A DNA stretch of 64,000 nt from contig NC_080053.1 of assembly GCF_026212465.1 (NCBI RefSeq), positions 3,036,751 to 3,100,750 of the forward strand, given 5' to 3'. A program made the position numbers and the translations under genes. Below the pieces are notes generated by a model, which had not been told where the DNA came from, ran no database searches, and was given only the letters and a program-made list of their open reading frames with translations. This document shows, piece by piece, positions 42,101 through 55,600 of the stretch. The stretch is from Amaranthus tricolor. Taxonomy: Eukaryota > Streptophyta > Magnoliopsida > Caryophyllales > Amaranthaceae. How positions within the stretch are numbered: position 1 is the first letter of the stretch; each line of letters starts with the position of its first letter.

Positions 42101-45100
42101 AGTTGCGATTTTATGGCTTAATAATCATTTTTTAGCAATTTCGCGCATAAAGTAGCTCAAACTTGGTTTTGCACGAAATCTAGCACACAACACTATTTGG
42201 TATATATTATAGTGTTGAGGTGGTTAGATATGAAAATTATAGTCATATGCTTTAAAGATTACGTGCTAAGTTGCGATTTTATGGAGTTTTAAGCTGTATT
42301 TGCACTTTCCCGCATAAAGTAGGTCAAACTTGGTTTGTTTTATACGAAACATGGAACACAACACTATTTGCAATATATTATTGTATTTAAGTGGTTAGAA
42401 TTCAAAATCAAAGTCATATGATTTAAATTACGTACTTTGTTGTGATTTTATATGTTTTTAAGCTTTTTTGCACTTTCGCGCATAAAGTAGATCAAACTTG
42501 GTTTGTTTTGCATGAAACTTGGCAAACAATATACTATTTGGTATATATTCTTGGGTTGAAATTGTTAGAATTAAAAATCATAGTCATATGCTACAAATTA
42601 CGTGCTAAATTTCGATTTTATGGGTTTTTAAGCTTTTTTGGCACTTACGTGCATAAAATAACTCTATCTTTGTTTGTTTTGCATGAAACTTGGCACACAA
42701 CATTCTTTGGTATATATTATTATTTTGAAGTGGTTAGCATTGAAAATAATTGTCATATGCTAGAAATTTTTTGATTTTGTGGGTTTTAAAGCATATTTGG
42801 CTCTTTCGCGCATAACTTAACTCAAATATGGTTTGTTTTTCACGAAACTTGGCACACAATACTATTCGGTATACATTATTATTTTGAAGTTTTTATAATT
42901 GAAAATCATATTTCTATGCTTGAAAGTATATGCTAAGTTGAGATTTTTTGGGTTTTTATGTTTTTTTAGCACTTTTGCGCATAAATTAGGTCAAACTTTG
43001 TTTCTTTTGCAAGAAACTTGGAACACAATACTATTTGGTATATATTATTGTGTTGAAGTGGTTTAATTTGAAAATCACAGTCATATGCTTGAAATTACGT
43101 GCTACGTTGTGATTTTATGGGTTTTTAGGCTTTATTTGCATTTTCGCACATAATATAGATAAAACTTGATTTGTTTTGCATGAAACTTGGCAGACAACAC
43201 TATTTGGTATATATTATTGTGTTGAAGTGGCTAGAATGTAAAATCATAGTAATATGCTTGAAATTACGAGGTAACTTGTGATTTTATGGGTTTTTAAGCT
43301 TTTTTGGCACTTTTGTGCATAAAGTAGCTCAAACTTGGTTTGTTTTGCACGAAACATGGCACTCAATACTATTTGATATATATTATTGTGTTGAAGTTGA
43401 TAGAATTGAAAATAATAGTCATATACTAGAAATTACGTTTTAAGTTACGATTTTATGGGTTTTTAAGCTTTTTTGGAACTTTCTCGCATAAAGTATATCA
43501 AACTTGGTTTGTTTTCCACGAAACTTGGCACACAACATTATTGACTATATATTATTGTGTTGAAGTGGTTAGAATTTAAAATAATAGTCATATGCTAGAA
43601 TTACGTGTTATGTTGCAATTTTATGGGTTTTTAAACTTTTTTAGCACTTTCGCGCATAAAGTTGCTCAAACTTGGTTTGTATTGCATGAAACTTTGCACA
43701 AAACACCATTTGTTATATATTATTGTGTTGAAGTGGTTATAATTTAAAATCATAGACATATGCTTGAGATTACGTCCTAAGTTGCGATTTTATGGGTTTT
43801 TATGCTTTATTTGGACTTTCGAGCATAAAGTAAATCAAACTTGATTTGTTTTGCATGAAACTTGGCACACAATACAAGTTGGTATCTATTGTTGTGTTGA
43901 AGTGGTTAGAATTGAAAATCATAGTCGTATGGTTGAAAGTACGTGCTAAGTTGCAATTTTGAGAGTTTTTAAGCTTTTTTGGCACTTTCGCGCACAAAGT
44001 AGCAAAATTTGATTTGTTTTGCACGAAACTTGGCGCATAATACTATTTGGTATATATTATTGTGTTGAAGTTGTTAGAATTGAAAATAATGGTCATATTC
44101 TAGAAATTACAATTTAAGTTACGATTTTATGGGTTTTCAAGCTTTTTTGGCACTTTCGCGCATAAAGTAGATCACACTTGGTTTGTGTTGCACGAAACTT
44201 GGCAGACAATATTTTTTGGTATATATTATTGTGTTGAAGTAGTTAATTGAAAATAATAGTCATATGCTAGAAATTACGTGTTAACTTGCCATTTTATGGA
44301 TTATAAATCTTTTTTGGCACTTTCGCGCGTAAAGTAGCTCAAACTTGGTTTTGCATGAAATTTGTCACACAACACTATTTGGTATATATTATTGTGTTGA
44401 AGTGGTTAGAATCGAAAATAATAGTCATATGTTAGAAATTACGTGTTAAGTTGCGATTTATGGGTTTTTAAGCTTTATTTGGACTTTCGCGCATAAAGTA
44501 AATCAAGCTTGATTTGTTTTGCATGAAACTTGGCACACAACACAATGTGGTATATATAGTTGTGTTGAAGTGGTTAGAATTGAAAATCATAGTCATATGC
44601 TTGAAATTACGTGCTAATTGCGATTTTGAGGGTTTTTATGATTTTTTGGCACTTTCGCGCACAAAGTAGCTCAAATTTTATTTGTTTTGCAAGAAACCTG
44701 GTACACGATACTATTAGGTATATATTATTGTGTTGAAGTGGTTAGAATTGAAAATAATAGTCATATTCTAGAAATTACATTTTAAGTTACGATTTTATGG
44801 GTTTTCAAGATTGTTTGGCACTTTCGCGCATAAAGTAGATAAAACTTGGTTTGTGTTGCACGAAACTTGGCACACAACTTTTTTTGGTATATATTATTGT
44901 GTTGAAGTGGTTATAATTGAAAATAATAGGCATATGCTAGAAATTACGTGTTGAGTTTTGATTTTATGGCTTATTAATCTTTTTTTGGCATTTTCGTGCA
45001 TAAAGTAGCTCAAACCTGGTTTGTTTTTCACGAAACCTGGCACACAACACTATTTAGTATATATTATTGTGCTGAAGTGTTTGGAATTGAAAATCATAGT

Positions 45101-48096
45101 CATATGCTAGAAATTATGTGCTAACTTTCGATTTTATGGGTTTTTAAGCTTTTTTGGTACTTTCGGGCATAAAGTAGCTGATACTTTGTTTTTTTGCACA
45201 AAACTTGGCACACAACACTAGTTGGTATATATTATTGTGTTGAGGTGGTTAGATATGAAAATCATAGTCATTTGCTTTAAATTACGTGCTAAGTTGCGAT
45301 TTTATGGGGTTTTAAGCTGTATTTGCACTTTCCCGCATAATGTAGCTCAAACTTGGTTTGTTTTGCACGAAACTTGGAACACAACACTATTTGGAATTGA
45401 AAATCAAAGTCATATGCTTGAAATTACGTACTAAGTTGTGATTTTATGTGTTTTCAAGCTTTTTTGCACTTTTGCACATAAAGTAGATCAAACTTGGTTT
45501 GTTTTGCATGAAACTTGGCAGACAATACTATTTGGTATATATTAAAAATCATAGTCATATGCTAGAAATTATGTGCTAAATTTCGACTTTATGGGTTTTT
45601 TAGCTTTTTTGGCACTTACGCGCATAAAGTAGCTCAATCTTTGTTTGTTTTGCATGAAACTTGGCACACAATACTATTTGGTATATATTATTGTGTTGAA
45701 GTGGTTAACAATGAAAATAATAGTCATATGCTAGAAATTACGTGTTAAGTTTCGATTTTATGGGTTTTTGAAGCTTTTTTGGCTCTTTCGCGCATAAATT
45801 AAGTCAAACATGGTTTGTTTTTCACGAAACTTGGCACACAATACTATTTGGTATACATTATTATGTTGAAGTGGTTATACTTGAAAATAATAGTTATATG
45901 CTTGAAAGTAACTGTTAAGTTGAGATTTTATGGGTTTTTAAGTTTTTTTGGCACTTTCGCACATAAAATTGGTCAAACTTTGTTTGTTTTGCATGGAACT
46001 TGGAACACAACACTATTTGGTATATATTATTGTGTTGAAGTTGTTTTATTTTAAAATCATACTCATATGCTTGAAATTACGTGCTAACGTTGCGATTTTA
46101 TGGGTTTTTAAGCTTTATTTGCACTTTCGCGCATAATGTAAATCAAACTTTATTTGTTTTGCATGAAACTTGGCAGACAACACTTTTTGGTATATATTAT
46201 TGTGTTGAAGTGGTTAGATTTTGAAATCATAGTCATATGCTTGAAATTACGTGGTAACTTGCGATTTTATGCGTTTTAAAGCTTTTTTTGGCACTTTCGC
46301 GCATAATGTAGCTCAAACTTGGTTTGTTTTGCACGAAACTTGGCACACAATACTATTTGGTATATCTTATTGTGTTGTGAAGTGATTAGAATTAAAAATA
46401 ATAGTCATATGCGAGAAATTACGTGTTAAGATGCGATTTTATGGGTTTTTAAACTTTTTTGGCACTTTCGCGCATAAAGTAGCTCAAACTTGGTTTGTTT
46501 TGCATGAAACTTTGCACACAACACCATTTGGTATATATTATTGTGTTGAAGTGGTTATAATTAAAAATCATAGTGATAATCTTGAAATTACGTGCTAAGT
46601 TGCGATTTTATGGGCTTTTAAGCTTTATTTGGACTTTCGCGCATAAAGTAAATCAAACTTGATTTTTTTTGCATGACACTTGGCACACAAGACAATTTGG
46701 TATATATTGTTGTGTTGAAGTGGTTAGAATTTAAAATCATAGTTATTTGCTTGAAATTACATGCTAAGTTGCGATTTTGAGGGTTTTTAACCTTTTTTGG
46801 CACTTTCGCGCACAAAGTAATTCAAATTTGATTTGTTTTGTCCGAAACTTGGCGCATGATTCTATTTGGTATATATTATTGTGTGTAAGTGGTTAGAATT
46901 GAAAATAATAGTCATATTCTAGAAATTACATTTTAAGTTACGATTTTATGGGTTTTTAAGCTTTTTTGGCACTTTCGCGCATAAAGTAGATAAAACTTGG
47001 TTTGTGTTGCACGAAACTTGGCATACAATGTTTTTTGGTATATATTATTGTGTTGAAGTGGTTAGAATTGAAAATAATAGTCATATGCTAGAAATTACGT
47101 GTTAAGTTGCGATTCTATGGCTTATTAATCTTTTTTTGGCACTTTCGCGCATAAACTAGCTCAAACTTGGTTTTGCATGAAACTTGGCACACAACACTAT
47201 TTGGTATATGTTATTGTGTTGAACTGTTTGGAATTGAAAATCATAGTCATATGCTAGAAATTATTTGCTAATTTCGATTTTATGGGTTTTTAAGCTTTTT
47301 TGGCACTTTCGCGCATAAAGTAGCTCATACTTTGTTTTTTTTTGCACGAAACTTGGCACACAACACTAGTTGGTGTATATTATTGTGTTGAGGTGGTTAG
47401 ATATGAAAATCATAGTCATATGCTTTAAATTACGTGCTAAGTTGCGATTTTATGGGGTTTTAAGCTATGTTTGCACTTCCCGCATAAAGTAGGTCAAACT
47501 TGGTTTGTTTTGCACGAAACTTGGAACACGACACTATTTGGAATATATTATTGTATTTAAGTGGTTAGAATAGAAAATCAAAGTCATATGCTTGAATATC
47601 CGTACTAAGTTGTGATTTTATGTGTTTTTAAGCTTTTTTGCACTTTCGCACATAAAGTAGATCAAACTTGGTTTGTTTTGCATGAAACTTGGCAGACAAT
47701 ACTATTTGGTATATATTCTTGTGTTGAAATTGTTAGAATTAAAAATCATAGTCATATGCTAGAAATTACGTGCTAAATTTCGATTTTATGGCTTTTTAAG
47801 CTTTTTTGGCACTTACGCGCATAAAGTAGCTCAATCTTTGTTTGTTTTGCATGAAACTTGGCACACAACACTATTTGGTATATATTATTGTGTTGAAGTG
47901 GTTAGCATTGAAAATAATAGTCATATGCTAGAAATTACGTGTTTAGTTTCGATTTTATGGGTTTTAAAGCTTTTTTGGCTCTTTCGCGCATAAATTATGT
48001 CAAACATGGTTTGTTTTTCACGAAACTTGGCACATAATACTATTTGGTATACATTATTATGTTGAAGTGGTTATAATTTAAAATAATAGTCATATG
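36118..48096. repeat. Satellite domain B: same monomer family, irregular and diverged
   Basis: It holds about 70 monomers of the same ~168-bp family without a uniform HOR. The first ~2.3-2.5 kb still follows the order of domain A but is much more diverged and seems to hold one extra monomer. A diagnostic monomer with GTATTTGCACTTTCCCGC recurs near 38274, 42297, 45319 and, altered, 47466, so spacing is uneven (about 4.0, 3.0 and 2.1 kb), as expected of an old HOR broken by unequal exchange. Several monomers carry deletions or short duplications (for example around 41100-41440). No gene is present. Confidence 0.88.
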
Positions 48097-48172
48097 TTCG
48101 CTCGTTCATAATTGACATTTTCGGGAACACAAGGATTCTGCCCACAGGGTTTCCTGATCTACTGGGAACAGG
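48097..48172 (-). pseudogene. Internal 5' end of the retrotransposon, truncated at the start of gag
   Basis: Beyond the PBS lies ~54 nt of untranslated leader and an ATG at 48118-48116 that opens a frame of seven codons before the satellite junction. This could be the start of gag, but the remnant is too short to identify a protein. Everything further into the element is missing. Confidence 0.45.
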
Positions 48173-48184
48173 GCTCTGATACCA
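48173..48184 (-). other. Primer-binding site, complementary to plant initiator tRNA-Met
   Basis: The minus strand reads TGGTATCAGAGC, the full 12-base complement of the tRNA-iMet 3' end. It lies two bases after the LTR end, the standard position for minus-strand priming in copia elements. Confidence 0.9.
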
Positions 48185-48340
48185 ATTGTAGACTCAATTA
48201 GGAACGGGAACAGCAACAAGAGAGGGGTGAATTGTTGTTGTTACTAGTTTAAGCGTTTTTGCCCTGTTTTTGCGGAATTGAATAAAATAAATAAAGCTTA
48301 AACTTAGAGCGAAATAATTAAAAGAGACAAACGATTTTTA

Positions 48341-48380
48341 CGTGGAAACCTTCTAGGCCTAAATAGAAGGAAAAACCACG
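48341..48380. other. Nested hairpin in the LTR leader
   Basis: CGTGG (48341-48345) pairs with CCACG (48376-48380), and inside it CCTTCT (48349-48354) pairs with AGAAGG (48365-48370). It lies between the hairpin row and the PBS in the predicted RNA leader. Confidence 0.7.
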
Positions 48381-48448
48381 ACCCCACGGGATTTCTAAAT
48401 TCTCCACTATGTTTAAGGCAACTCGTTACAATTACATTAAACATCTTA

Positions 48449-48648
48449 CTTCACTCGAAGCGCATCAACTAGGCCAACTCTTCTCTCTTAAATTGCTTCA
48501 CTCAAAGCAACAAATTTAGCTTCACTAAAAGCTAATTCTCACCACTAGCTTCACTAGAAGCTTTCTCCTTAGCTTTACTCAAAGCTAATCTCTTCTCTAG
48601 CTTCATTAAAAGCTATCTAATTTCCCCCTTAGACTCACCCGAGTCTAA
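48449..48648. other. Row of seven short perfect hairpins in the LTR
   Basis: Stems of 4-8 bp with ACTC/CACT-type loops start at 48449, 48493, 48517, 48547, 48569, 48598 and 48629. Examples are TTGCTT-CACTCA-AAGCAA and TTAGCTTT-ACTC-AAAGCTAA. Spacing is 22-44 nt. The stems covary (for example TTGCTT/AAGCAA against TAGCTT/AAGCTA), which suggests that structure rather than sequence is maintained. Confidence 0.75.
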
Positions 48649-48838
48649 TTACAAATTCTCTCAAAAACCCTTACAAAGGATAAAAATTCTCTAAAAATAA
48701 AATCAATAAGTTGCACAAGAAAATATTATAAATTAATTGGCATTTTTAAAACAAAATTTTCTTGTAAAAATTCTCCCAAAATTACGTATGATTTAATGGC
48801 TCATACTAAGGCGAGTTTTGAAGAATAACCGAGTCCAC

Positions 48839-48846
48839 TATTTATA
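48839..48846 (-). promoter_or_regulatory. LTR TATA box TATAAATA
   Basis: The minus strand reads CTCTATAAATAGTGG around this site. The start of transcription would be about 30 nt to the left, placing the hairpin cluster at 48648-48449 in the R/U5 leader. Confidence 0.65.
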
Positions 48847-49655
48847 GAGCTAAAGTCCCTAATAAAAAGGAATATTCCAATCCATTATCCCATTATCAAA
48901 AGATCATGGGAGTAATGTGGATAAAGCAACCATACGGTTATTTGATTAAGTCAAACCAGACAGAAATAACCGCTGTTCCCATTTGCCTTAAAATAACTTC
49001 TGTTCCCTTTAAGCAGCAGTTTCTTCAATAGCTGTTCCTGTTCCAGTATTAATTGCTGGAACGTGTTTGCTATAAATAGAAACGGTTATGCTTATTACGA
49101 ATGGTTACTTGCTAACTTGTAGGTATAAGGACGGTCAAGAATGATAGCTTAGACCCATTCAACAACCACTAATTCTATTTTTAGTAAATCCCATATTTAC
49201 TAAAAATAGATCCTAAAATAAAGGATCTAGGAAAATAAGGACATTAATTCATTTTTTTAAGAAAAACGATTTGCCAATTAATTTAATAAATCACTACTGC
49301 AACAAATTAATTTTATTAAATACATTAACTAAAAATACTAATTAAAATATAATAACCAGAATTTTCAGTCAACGTAGTCAACCTTCAGCTTAGGAACAGT
49401 GCGCTGTCTCCAGACTTCAGTTTAGCTAGAACTTCCAACTTGGGAACAGTAGATCTGCTGTCTCCATTTTACATCCCAAGCGATATGCTTCTCCTAACCT
49501 CTTTTGAAACCTTTTGACATGTACGTTTCCATAAGCTAAGTCATAGGTACTATCAACGATCATTATCACGACCGGATATCGACCTGCACACAATCTCTAA
49601 AAACATATTTGCTTAAATAAAGTGTAGTCATCATCAAAACTCAAGAGGTCCAACA

Positions 49656-52600
49656 ATTATTGTGTTGCAGTGGTTAGAATTGAAAAAAAAAAAGTCATGT
49701 ACCAGATATTACGTGTTAAGTTACGACTTTATGGGTTTTTAATCTTTTTTGGTACTTTCGAGGATAAAGTAGTTAAAACTTGGTTTGTTTTCCACGAAAC
49801 TCGGCACACAACATTATTAGGTATATATTATTGAGTTGAAGTGGTTATACTTGAAAATAATAGTCATATGCTAGAAATTACGTGTTAAGTTCCGCTTTTA
49901 TGGGTTTTTAAGCTTTTTTGGCACTTTCGTGCATAAAGTAGCTCAAATTTGATTTGTTTTGCACGAAACTTGGAAAACAACCCTATTTGGTATATTTTAT
50001 TGTGTTGAAGTGGTTAGAATTGAAAATCATAGTCATATGCTAGAAATTATGTGCTAAGTTGCGATTTCATGGGTTTTTTAGCTTTTTTGGAACTTTCGAG
50101 CATAAAGTAGCTCAAACTTGGTTTGTTTTGCACAAAACTTGGAACGCAACACTATTTTGTATGAATCATTGTGTTGAAGTGGTTAGAATTGAAAATGATA
50201 GTCATATGCTAGAAATTACGTGTTAAGTTACGACTTTATGGTTTTTAAAGCATTTTTGGCACTTTCGAGCATAAAGTAGTTAAAACTTGGTTTGTTTTGC
50301 ACGAAACTTGGCACATAACATTATTAGGTATATATTACTGAGTTGAAGAGGTTAGATTTGAAAATAATAGTCATATGCTAGAAATTACGGGTTAAGTTCC
50401 GACTTTATTGGTTTTTAAGCTTTTTTGGCATTTTCGCGCATAACGTAGATCTAACTTGATTTGTTTCGCACGAAACTTGGCACACAACACTATTTGGTAT
50501 ATATTATTGTGTTGAAGTGGTTAGAATTGAAAATCATAGTCATATGCTAGAAATTACGTGTTAAGTTTCGATTTTATGGGATTTTAAGCTTTTTTGGCAC
50601 TTTCGCGCATAAAGTAGCTCAAAGTTGGTTTTTTTTGCACGAAACTTGTCACACAACACTATTTGGTATATATTTTTGTGTTGAAGTGGTTAGAATTTAA
50701 AATCATAGTCATATGCTTGATATTACGTGCTATGTTGCCATTGTGTGGGTTTTTAAGCATTTTTGGCACTTTCGCGCATATAAGTCCTCAAACTTGGTTT
50801 ATTTTGCACGAAAGTTGGCACACAATACTATTTGGTATATATTATTGTGTTGCAGTGGTTAGAATTGAAAAAAAAAAGTCATGTACCAGATATTACGTGT
50901 TAAGTTACGACTTTATGGGTTTTTAATCTTTTTTGGTACTTTCGAGGATAAAGTAGTTAAAACTTGGTTTGTTTTCCACGAAACTCGGCACACAACATTA
51001 TTAGGTATATATTATTGAGTTGAAGTGGTTATATTTGAAAATAATAGTCATATGCTAGAAATTACGTGTTAAGTTCCGCTTTTATGGGTTTTTAAGCTTT
51101 TTTGGCACTTTCGTGCATAAAGTAGCTCAAATTTGATTTTTTTTGCACGAAACTTGGAAAACAACCCTATTTGGTATATTTTATTGTGTTGAAGTAGTTA
51201 GAATTCAAAATCATAGTCATATGCTAGAAATTATGTGCTAAGTTGCGATTTCATGGGTTTTTTAGCTTTTTTGGAACTTTCGAGCATAAAGTAGCTCAAA
51301 CTTGGTTTATTTTGCACAAAACTTGGAACGCAACACTATTTTTGTATAAATCATTGTGTTGAAGTGGTTAGAATTGAAAATGATAGTCATATGCTAGAAA
51401 TTACGTGTTAAGTTACGACTTTATGGTTTTTAAAGCTTTTTTGGCACTTTCGAGCATAAAGTAGTTAAAACTTGGTTTGTTTTGCGCGAAACTTGGCACA
51501 TAACATTATCAGGTATATATTACTGAGTTGAAGAGGTTAGATTTGAAAATAATAGTCATATGCTAGAAATTACGGGTTAAGTTCCGACTTTATTGGTTTT
51601 TAAGCTTTTTTGGCATTTTCGCGCATAACGTAGATCTAACTTGATTTGTTTCGCACGAAACTTGGCACACAACACTATTTGGTATATAATATTGTGTTGA
51701 AGTGGTTAGAATTGAAAATCATAGTTATATGCTAGAAATTACGTGTTAAGTTTCGATTTTATAGGATTTTAAGCTTTTTGGCACTTTCGCGCATAAAGTA
51801 GCTCAAAGTTGGTTTTTTTTTGCACGAAACGTGTCACACAACACTATTTGGTATATATTTTCGTGTTGAAGTGGTTAGAATTGAAAATCATAGTCATATG
51901 CTTGATATTACGTGCTATGTTGCCATTGTGTGGGTTTTTAAGCATTTTTGGCACTTTCGCGCATATAATTGCTCAAACTGGTTTGTTTTTGCACGAAACT
52001 TGGCACACAATACTATTTGGTATATATTATTGTGTTGCAGTGGTTAGAATTGAAAAAAAAAAAGTCATGTACCAGATATTACGTATTAAGTTACGACTTT
52101 ATGGGTTTTTAAGCTTTTTGGTACTTTCGAGGATAAAGTAGTTAAAACTTGGTTTGTTTTCCACGAAACTCGGCACACAACATTATTAGGTATATATTAT
52201 TGAGTTGAGTGGTTATATTTGAAAATAATAGTCAAATGCTAGAAATTACGTGTTAAGTTTCGCTTTTATGGGTTTTTAAGCTTTTTTGGAACTTTCGTGC
52301 ATAAAGTAGCTCAAATTTGATTTGTTTTGCACGAAACTTGGAACACAACCCTATTTGGTATATTTTATTGTGTTGAAGTGGTTCGAATTGAAAATCATAG
52401 TCATATGCTAGAAATTATGTGCTAAGTTGCGATTTCATGGGTTTTTTAGCTTTTTTGGAACTTTCGAGCATAAAGTAGCTCAAACTTGGTTTGTTTTGCA
52501 CAAAACTTGGAACGCAACACTATTTTGTATAAATCATTGTGTTGAAATGGTTAGAATTGAAAATGATAGTCATATGCTAGAAATTACGTGTTAAGTTACG

Positions 52601-55600
52601 ACTTTATGGTTTTTAAAGCTTTTTTGGCACTTTCGAGCATAAAGTAGTTAAAACTTGGTTTGTTTTGCACGAAACTTGGCACATAACATTATTAGGTATA
52701 TATTACTGAGTTGAAGAGGTTAGATTTGAAAATAATAGTCATATGCTAGAAATTACGGGTTAAGTTCCGACTTTATTGGTTTTTAAGCTTTTTTGGCATT
52801 TCGCGCATAACGTAGATCTAACTTGATTTGTTTCGCACGAAACTTGCACACACACTATTTGGTATATAATATTGTGTTTAAGTGGTTAGAATTGAAAATC
52901 ATAGTCATATGCTAGAAATTACGTGTTAAGTTTCGATTTTATGGGATTTTAAGCTTTTTTGGCACTTTCGCGCATAAAGTAGCTCAAAGAAGGTTTTTTT
53001 TGCACGAAACTTGTCACACAACACTATTTGGTATATATTTTTGTGTTGAAGTGGTTAGAATTTAAAATCATAGTCATATGCTTGATATTACGTGCTATGT
53101 TGCCATTGTGTGGGTTTTTAAGCATTTTTGGCACTTTCGCGCATATAGTTGCTCAAACTTGGTTTGTTTTGCACGAAACTTGGCACACAATACTATTTGG
53201 TATATATTATTGTGTTGCAGTGGTTAGAATTGAAAAAAAAAAAAGTCATGTACCAGATATTACGTGTTAAGTTACGACTTTATGGGTTTTTAAGCTTTTT
53301 TGGTACTTTCGAGGATAAAGTAGTTAAAACTTGGTTTGTTTTCCACGAAACTCGGCACACAACATTATTAGGTATATATTATTGAGTTGAAGTGGTTATA
53401 TTTGAAAATAATAGTCATATGCTAGAAATTACGTGTTAAGTTCCGCTTTTATGGGTTTTTAAGCTTTTTTGGCACTTTCGTGCATAAAGTAGCTCAAATT
53501 TGATTTGTTTGGCACGAAACTTGGAAAACAACCCTATTTGGTATATTTTATTGTGTTGAAGTGGTTAGAATTGAAAATCATAGTCATATGCTAGAAATTA
53601 TGTGCTAAGTTGCGATTTCATGGGTTTTTTAGCTTTTTTGGAACTTTCGAGCATAAAGTAGCTCAAACTTGGTTTGTTTTGCACAAAACTTGGAACGCAA
53701 CACTATTTTGTATAAATCATTGTGTTGAAGTGGTTAGAATTGAAAATGATAGTCATATGCTAGAAATTACGTGTTAAGTTACGACTTTATGGTTTTTAAA
53801 GCTTTTTTGGCACTTTCGAGCATAAAGTAGTTAAAACTTGGTTTGTTTTGCGCGAAACTTGGCACATAACATTATCAGGTATATATTACTGAGTTGAAGA
53901 GGTTAGATTTGAAAATAATAGTCATATGCTAGAAATTACGGGTTAAGTTCCGACTTTATTGGTTTTTAAGCTTTTTTGGCATTTTCGCGCATAACGTAGA
54001 TCTAACTTGATTTGTTTCGCACCAAACTTGGCACACAACACTATTTGGTATATAATATTGTGTTGAAGTGGTTAGAATTGAAAATCATAGTCATATGCTA
54101 GAAATTACGTGTGAAGTTTCGATTTTATGGGATTTTAAGCTTTTTTGGAACTTTCGAGCATAAAGAAGCTCAAAGTTGGTTTTTTTTGCACGAAACTTGT
54201 CACACAACACTATTTGGTATATATTTTTGTCTTGAAGTGGTTAGAATTGAAAATCATAGTCATATGCTTGATATTACGTGCTATGTTGCCATTGTGTGGG
54301 TTTTTAAGCATTTTTGGCACTTTCGCGCATATAGTTGCTCAAACTTGGTTTGTTTTGCACGAAACTTGGCACACAAAACTATTTGGTATATATTATTGTG
54401 TTGCAGTGGTTAGAATTGAAAAAAAAAAAGTCATGTACCAGATATTACGTATTAAGTTACGACTTTATGGGTTTTTAAGCTTTTTTGGTACTTTCGAGGA
54501 TAAAGTAGTTAAAACTTGGTTTGTTTTCCACGAAACTCGGCACACAACATTATTAGGTATATATTATTGAGTTGAGTGGTTATATTTGAAAATAATAGTC
54601 AAATGCTAGAAATTACGTGTTAAGTTTCGCTTTTATGGGTTTTTAAGCTTTTTTGGAACTTTCGTGCATAAAGTAGCTCAAATTTGATTTGTTTTGCACG
54701 AAACTTGGAACACAACCCTATTTGGTATATTTTATTGTGTTGAAGTGGTTCGAATTGAAAATCATAGTCATATGCTAGAAATTATGTGCTAAGTTGCGAT
54801 TTCATGGGTTTTTTAGCTTTTTTGGAACTTTCGAGCATAAAGTAGCTCAAACTTGGTTTGTTTTGCACAAAACTTGGAACGCAACACTATTTTGTATAAA
54901 TCATTGTGTTGAAGAGGTTAGAATTGAAAATGATAGTCATATGCTAGAAATTACGTGTTAAGTTACGACTTTATGGTTTTTAAAGCTTTTTTGGCACTTT
55001 CGAGCATAAAGTAGTTAAAACTTGGTTTGTTTTGCACGAAACTTGGCACATAACATTATCAGGTATATATTACTGAGTTGAAGAGGTTAGATTTGAAAAT
55101 AATAGTCATATGCTAGAAATTACGGGTTAAGTTCCGACTTTATTGGTTTTTAAGCTTTTTTGGCATTTTCTCGCATAACGTAGATCTAACTTGATTTGTT
55201 TCGCACGAAACTTGGCACACAACACTATTTGGTATATAATATTGTGTTTAAGTGGTTAGAATTTAAAATCATAGTCATATGCTATAAATTACGTGTTAAG
55301 TTTCGATTTTATGGGATTTTAAGCTTTTTTGGCACTTTCGCGCATAAAGTAGCTCAAAGTCGTTTTTTTTGCACGAAACTTGTCACACAACACTATTTGG
55401 TATATATTTTTGTGTTGAAGTGGTTAGAATTGAAAATCATAGTCATATGCTTGATATTACGTGCTATGTTGCCATTGTGTGGGTTTTTAAGCATTTTTGG
55501 CACTTTCGCGCATATAGTTTCTCAAACTTGGTTTGTTTTGCACGAAACTTGGCACACAATACTATTTGGTATATATTATTGTGTTGCAGTGGTTAGAATT

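Larger units (their letters stand above)
48097..49655 (-). mobile_element. Truncated Ty1/copia-type LTR retrotransposon: one LTR, PBS and start of the internal region
   Basis: On the minus strand the element begins at 49655 with TGTTGGACCTC, ends its LTR with CTACA at 48187, and continues through a 12-base match to the tRNA-iMet primer site into ~76 bp of internal sequence. The internal part ends abruptly at 48097, where satellite resumes. The long LTR (1469 bp) with a GTTTTGATGATGAC segment near its start recalls the SIRE/Maximus copia lineage; this is recognition from memory. No gag-pol, polypurine tract or second LTR is present. No 5-bp target duplication flanks it, and about 125 bp of a satellite monomer is missing across the insertion, so it is a rearranged fragment rather than a clean solo LTR. 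Confidence 0.85.
48187..49655 (-). repeat. Long terminal repeat (1469 bp)
   Basis: It has TG...CA ends with short inverted termini (TTGTAGAC against GTCCAACAA on the plus strand). It carries a TATA box (48846-48839) and a leader-side segment rich in short hairpins. It is bounded by the PBS on one side and by satellite on the other. Confidence 0.82.

Noticed and set aside
48187..49655. Clean solo LTR
   Set aside because: The PBS and ~76 bp of internal sequence remain attached, there is no target-site duplication, and a piece of monomer is missing, so it is a truncated fragment.
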